Shown piece after piece: positions 60,758-64,000 of a stretch of DNA of 64,000 bases; the first letter of the stretch is position 1; each line of letters opens with the position of its first letter. Made by a program: the position numbers and the translations under genes. Under the pieces are notes generated by a model. That model searched no databases, was not told the DNA's origin, and saw only the letters and a list, made by a program, of their open reading frames with translations. The DNA is from JAABRE01 sp964413275 (GTDB lineage: Bacteria; Cyanobacteriota; Cyanobacteriia; Cyanobacteriales; JAABRE01). The DNA is taken from NCBI GenBank assembly GCA_964413275.1, contig CAYPSO010000007.1, forward strand, positions 10,844 through 74,843, read 5' to 3'.

Positions 60758-63424
60758 TTAAATGTTTATTTCTATTAATTCTAAACCTTGAGCAAAAATC
60801 TCAGCGATTGGTAACATTTTGCCATCTTTAGTCATAAATTTATGATCGGCAGTTGCTTTAATTGTTACTCCATTTTCTAATTCATATAAAAATACTTCCT
60901 GCTCGCCTCGATTATGCCATTGGGCAATAGATTGAGTATAAATAAATCCATTATCATCTACACTATAAATACTACATTCTATTTTTTCTTCAACAATTTT
61001 TTCAATAGGTAAAGCACCATATTCAACTGTTAAAATTTCTGTATCAGCACCTAAGCAATATTCAGCAAACTTTACCATCTGATCGAATAAATTTTCTGCA
61101 ATATGTTGATTTACTCCATTTTTAGTCGCTCCATCAATAAATTTTCCTTTATGTTTCTCCATTTCTGAAACTTTTTTCTTACCCATGGCACGACGTAATA
61201 AATCTGCTTCTCCTAACGAATATCCGGCTAAATCTTGTGCCATTTTCATTATTTGCTCTTGATAAACGAGAACTCCATAAGTTTCTTTTAAAATTGGCTC
61301 TAATAATTCTGTCTCATATCTAATCTTTTCATTGCCATGTTTTCTATTAATAAATACAGGAATTAAACCTGCATCTAATGGGCCAGGACGATATAAAGCT
61401 AAAATAGAAGAAATATCTTCTATGCCTGAAGGTTTTAAATCTCTTACTATTTGTTTCATTCCTTCTGATTCTAGTTGAAATATCCCCTCTAAATCGCCTT
61501 CTTCTAATAAATGATGAGTTTTATTAACGTCATTGGGTAATTTTTTAATTGCTCCTTTTGCTAAAATTTGTAATGCTTTCCTTTCTTCTAAAGGAAGGTC
61601 ATCTAAATTTAAGTTTATATTTTTATTTTCTTTAATTAAATCTGCTGTTTTTTGAAGAGTTGTCAAATTTCTTAAGCCTAAAAAGTCCATTTTAAGCAAC
61701 CCTAATGATTCCAAATCTTCCATAAAATATTGAGTAACCACTGCACCTTCTTTGCTAAGTTCTAAAGGTACAATTTCGTCTAATGGTTGGGAAGAAATAA
61801 CTACTCCTGCGGCATGGACTCCAGAAGTTTTATTAGTGCCTTCAATACGAATTGCCATATCAATCCAGCGACGTACTGAAATTACACCAACTTCTTCTTT
61901 TTTATCATTATAAATTGAAACTATCTTATTTTCGTAAGCTTCTTTAAATTCTGGTTCTGGAGTTTGATCGGAAATCATTACTTTTAATTTAGCAGGTTTT
62001 CCCCTAGAAACGGGAATTAATTTAGCCATTATATCAGTATCTTTATAGGAAATACCTAACACTCTACCGACATCTTTTAACACTGCTTTTGATGTCATTC
62101 TATTAAAAGTAATAATTTGAGCTACCTTATCTTTACCATATTTTTCTGTCACATATTCAATCATTTTATCCCGTTTTTCTATACAAAAATCTGTATCAAT
62201 ATCGGGCATAGATTTTCTGTCTGGATTTAAAAATCTTTCAAATAATAGACCATGATGTACGGGATCTATATTCGTGATTTTTAAAGCATAAGCCACCAAA
62301 GAACCAGCCGCAGAACCTCTGCCAGGACCAACGGGAATGTTATTATCTCTAGCATATTTAATATAATCCCAAACTACTAAAAAATAGGTGGAAAAACCCA
62401 TTTTTTGCATCATTTTTAATTCGTAATCCAGTCTTTCTTTATAAACAGGATCGACTTCTTCGGGATTACTTACTTTTAATCTTTCTTGTAAACCTCTCCA
62501 AGTAACTTCTTCTAAAAAACTATCAGCATTATGTCCAATGGGTACTTGATAATCTGGAATACGTGGTTCACCCAAAATATCATAAGGATGTATTTTATCT
62601 GCAATTTCTAAGGTGTTATTAATAGCTTCTTCAATAATTTCATCTTCTAAATGATCGCGAAATAATTGTTTCATTTCTTCAGCACTTTTTAAATATTCTG
62701 TACCAGAATATCTCAGTCTTTTATCTTCTGTAATTAATTTACCAGTTTGAATACATAATAAAGCGTCATGGGCTTCAACATCATTACAAGAAATAAAATG
62801 AGAGTCGTTAGTCGCAATAATTTTAATATTTAATTTTTTGGCTATTTTTACTAATTGAACATTAACTATTCTGTCTTCTCTAGAACCATGATCCTGAATT
62901 TCTAAATAATAATCATCGCCAAAAAGTTTTTTATACCATTTAGCTGTTTCGACGGCTTTATCAATTTCTTCTGCTAGAATTAATTGAGGTAATTCTCCTC
63001 CTAAACAACCACTGGTAACTATTAAATCTTGATGATATTCTTCTAATAATTCTTTATTAATACAAGGACGTGCAAAAATTCCCGTTCCTTGTACTCCATA
63101 TAAACTTGAAATTGTTGTTAATTTTACCAGATTTTTATAGCCTTTAGTATTTTTAGCTAATACTACTTGATGATATTTTTTAATCTTTTTTTGTCTAACT
63201 TTTATATCACCATTAATGACATACATTTCGTTGCCAATAATAGGTTTAACATTTTTAGTTCGGCATTCTTTTATTAATTCAATTGCCCCATACATAACTC
63301 CATGATCTGTAAGTGCGATCGCATTCATTCCTAATTCTACAACTCTTTCCACTAGATCGGGAATTTGTGAAGCACCATCTAATAAACTATAATCACTATG
63401 AATATGAAGACCAACAAAAGACAT
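60758..63424 (-). CDS. dnaE: DNA polymerase III alpha subunit, N-terminal half with split intein
   Basis: 888 residues. PHP domain at the start (HIHSDYSLLDGA, ~7-18), polymerase domain with GPGRGSAAGSLVAY and the catalytic Asp pair in MPDIDTDF. The extein ends at FAEY (789); residues 790-888 are the N-terminal intein half. The rest of the polymerase is made from a second gene elsewhere (dnaE-C with the C-intein), and the halves join by trans-splicing. Replicative polymerase; the split gene is a cyanobacterial hallmark. Full-length for a DnaE-N. Confidence 0.97.
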   Translation of the reverse strand: MSFVGLHIHSDYSLLDGASQIPDLVERVVELGMNAIALTDHGVMYGAIELIKECRTKNVKPIIGNEMYVINGDIKVRQKKIKKYHQVVLAKNTKGYKNLVKLTTISSLYGVQGTGIFARPCINKELLEEYHQDLIVTSGCLGGELPQLILAEEIDKAVETAKWYKKLFGDDYYLEIQDHGSREDRIVNVQLVKIAKKLNIKIIATNDSHFISCNDVEAHDALLCIQTGKLITEDKRLRYSGTEYLKSAEEMKQLFRDHLEDEIIEEAINNTLEIADKIHPYDILGEPRIPDYQVPIGHNADSFLEEVTWRGLQERLKVSNPEEVDPVYKERLDYELKMMQKMGFSTYFLVVWDYIKYARDNNIPVGPGRGSAAGSLVAYALKITNIDPVHHGLLFERFLNPDRKSMPDIDTDFCIEKRDKMIEYVTEKYGKDKVAQIITFNRMTSKAVLKDVGRVLGISYKDTDIMAKLIPVSRGKPAKLKVMISDQTPEPEFKEAYENKIVSIYNDKKEEVGVISVRRWIDMAIRIEGTNKTSGVHAAGVVISSQPLDEIVPLELSKEGAVVTQYFMEDLESLGLLKMDFLGLRNLTTLQKTADLIKENKNINLNLDDLPLEERKALQILAKGAIKKLPNDVNKTHHLLEEGDLEGIFQLESEGMKQIVRDLKPSGIEDISSILALYRPGPLDAGLIPVFINRKHGNEKIRYETELLEPILKETYGVLVYQEQIMKMAQDLAGYSLGEADLLRRAMGKKKVSEMEKHKGKFIDGATKNGVNQHIAENLFDQMVKFAEYCLGADTEILTVEYGALPIEKIVEEKIECSIYSVDDNGFIYTQSIAQWHNRGEQEVFLYELENGVTIKATADHKFMTKDGKMLPIAEIFAQGLELIEINI
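60761..61057 (-). other. DnaE split intein, N-terminal half (IntN)
   Basis: 99 residues starting at Cys790. Block A CLGADTEILTVEYG and block B ATADHKFMT with the T-x-x-H of the splice site (Thr69, His72 of the intein) are intact. Most cyanobacterial IntN begin CLSY or CLSF; here it is CLGA. The partner IntC is not in the window. Confidence 0.95.
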
Positions 63425-63454
63425 AAATAAATCCTATTAATAAATAATAAATTG

Positions 63455-63910
63455 TTAATTATTTGCTTCTTTTTCTAATAACAAAGTAACTGGCCCATCG
63501 TTATCAATTTTAACTTCCATCATTGCTCCAAATTTACCAGTTTCTACTTTTAATCCACTTGATTTTAACTTAGCTACAAATTGATTATAAATTTCTTCAG
63601 CTAGATTAGGAGATGCTGAATTACTAAAAGAAGGACGACGACCTTTACGACAATCACCATAAAGAGTAAATTGACTAACTACTAGCAATTCTCCGCCTAT
63701 TTCTTGTACAGATTTTTCCCATTTATCCCCTTCCTTTTCACTAGGAAAAAGACGCAAATCAAGGCATTTTTTCACCATCCAATTTATTTCAGTTTCTGTA
63801 TCATTAGCTGCAATCCCTACTAACAAATTTAGACCTTTTCCAATTTGACTAATAGTTTCTCCATTAATTTTAACAGAAGAAGATTTTACTCGTTGAATAA
63901 TAACTCGCAT
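63455..63910 (-). CDS. dtd: D-aminoacyl-tRNA deacylase
   Basis: 151 residues. Removes D-amino acids from mischarged tRNA. Visible: MRVIIQRVKSSSVKINGE, GLNLLVGIAANDTETEI, LLVVSQFTLYGDCRKGRRPSF (~79-99, with the SQFTLYG motif) and the C-terminal DNDGPVTLLLE. The Gly-cis-Pro motif (GPVT) of the active site is intact. 31 bp upstream of dnaE on the same strand. Confidence 0.95.
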   Translation of the reverse strand: MRVIIQRVKSSSVKINGETISQIGKGLNLLVGIAANDTETEINWMVKKCLDLRLFPSEKEGDKWEKSVQEIGGELLVVSQFTLYGDCRKGRRPSFSNSASPNLAEEIYNQFVAKLKSSGLKVETGKFGAMMEVKIDNDGPVTLLLEKEANN

Positions 63911-64000
63911 ATTGGGCAGTTGTTAAGTATGATTAAATTTTAGTACTAGTGGTAAAGTGCTTAAATGACACCTATGTTTGAGAGGATTAATGTATATATG

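Overview
The window is chromosomal DNA of a low-GC, AT-rich cyanobacterium. Three things show this. There are cyanobacterial marker genes: psbM, a DnaE encoded as a half gene ending in a split intein, plastid-type gap2, a cyAbrB regulator, a DUF760 protein, and a nitrite reductase with a fused ferredoxin behind an NtcA box. There are HIP1 octamers (GCGATCGC, e.g. 1250-1257 and 2873-2880). There are also short tandem heptamer/octamer repeats between genes. By inference the codon bias and gene content suit a unicellular Cyanobacterium/Geminocystis-like organism; the species cannot be fixed from this sequence alone.

Layout. 1-5.1 kb: end of an Omp85-type outer-membrane protein, a hicAB toxin-antitoxin pair sitting between WD40 gene debris, a DrrAB-like ABC exporter and two small hypothetical proteins. 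5.2-13.3 kb: glycosyltransferase, Uma2 nuclease-like protein, pdxA, moaE, a thioredoxin-fold ferredoxin, then ybaB-murB-murC on the minus strand, divergent from gap2. 13.4-16.6 kb: decayed gyrB fragment, a 100-N scaffold gap flanked by identical 55-bp ends, and a long TPR protein. 16.9-27 kb: thiL, thylakoid/lumen-type cyclophilin, tRNA-Ser(GGA), ferredoxin-nuclease-phosphatase cluster, DnaJ-TPR, hisZ, an OmpR/EnvZ-type two-component pair and a repeat-rich lipoprotein. 27.2-32 kb: hypD, nirA with its NtcA promoter, a universal stress protein. 32.1-38 kb: a phosphorothioation-associated methyltransferase with a duplicated domain, a small inverted-repeat element, a K+ channel-Amt pair and a VWA protein. 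38-45 kb: lysA-cdaA-uppS, rimI, cyAbrB, Rrf2, GFA and cobD. 45.2-47.4 kb: a compact type II restriction-modification system with a controller-like HTH protein. 47.7-52.5 kb: mutT, DUF760, a group 2 sigma factor, a phosphatase, a gutted ABC-ATPase pseudogene, a candidate minus-strand small RNA, a ferredoxin and psbM. 52.7-64 kb: sugar-type ABC ATPase, second Uma2 protein, aldo-keto reductase, GNAT, SGNH hydrolase, pgi, an RRM protein, a NarL-type regulator, tsaB, dnaE-N with split intein, and dtd.

Most of the window is housekeeping DNA broken up by small accessory islands (hicAB, orphan methyltransferase, R-M) and by gene debris (WD40, gyrB, ABC-ATPase). No complete insertion sequence, prophage or CRISPR array was seen. 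The places most worth a second look are the duplicated-domain methyltransferase, the R-M locus with its palindrome in front of the methyltransferase, the candidate sRNA at 51.7 kb, the gyrB relic beside the assembly gap, and the nirA promoter.
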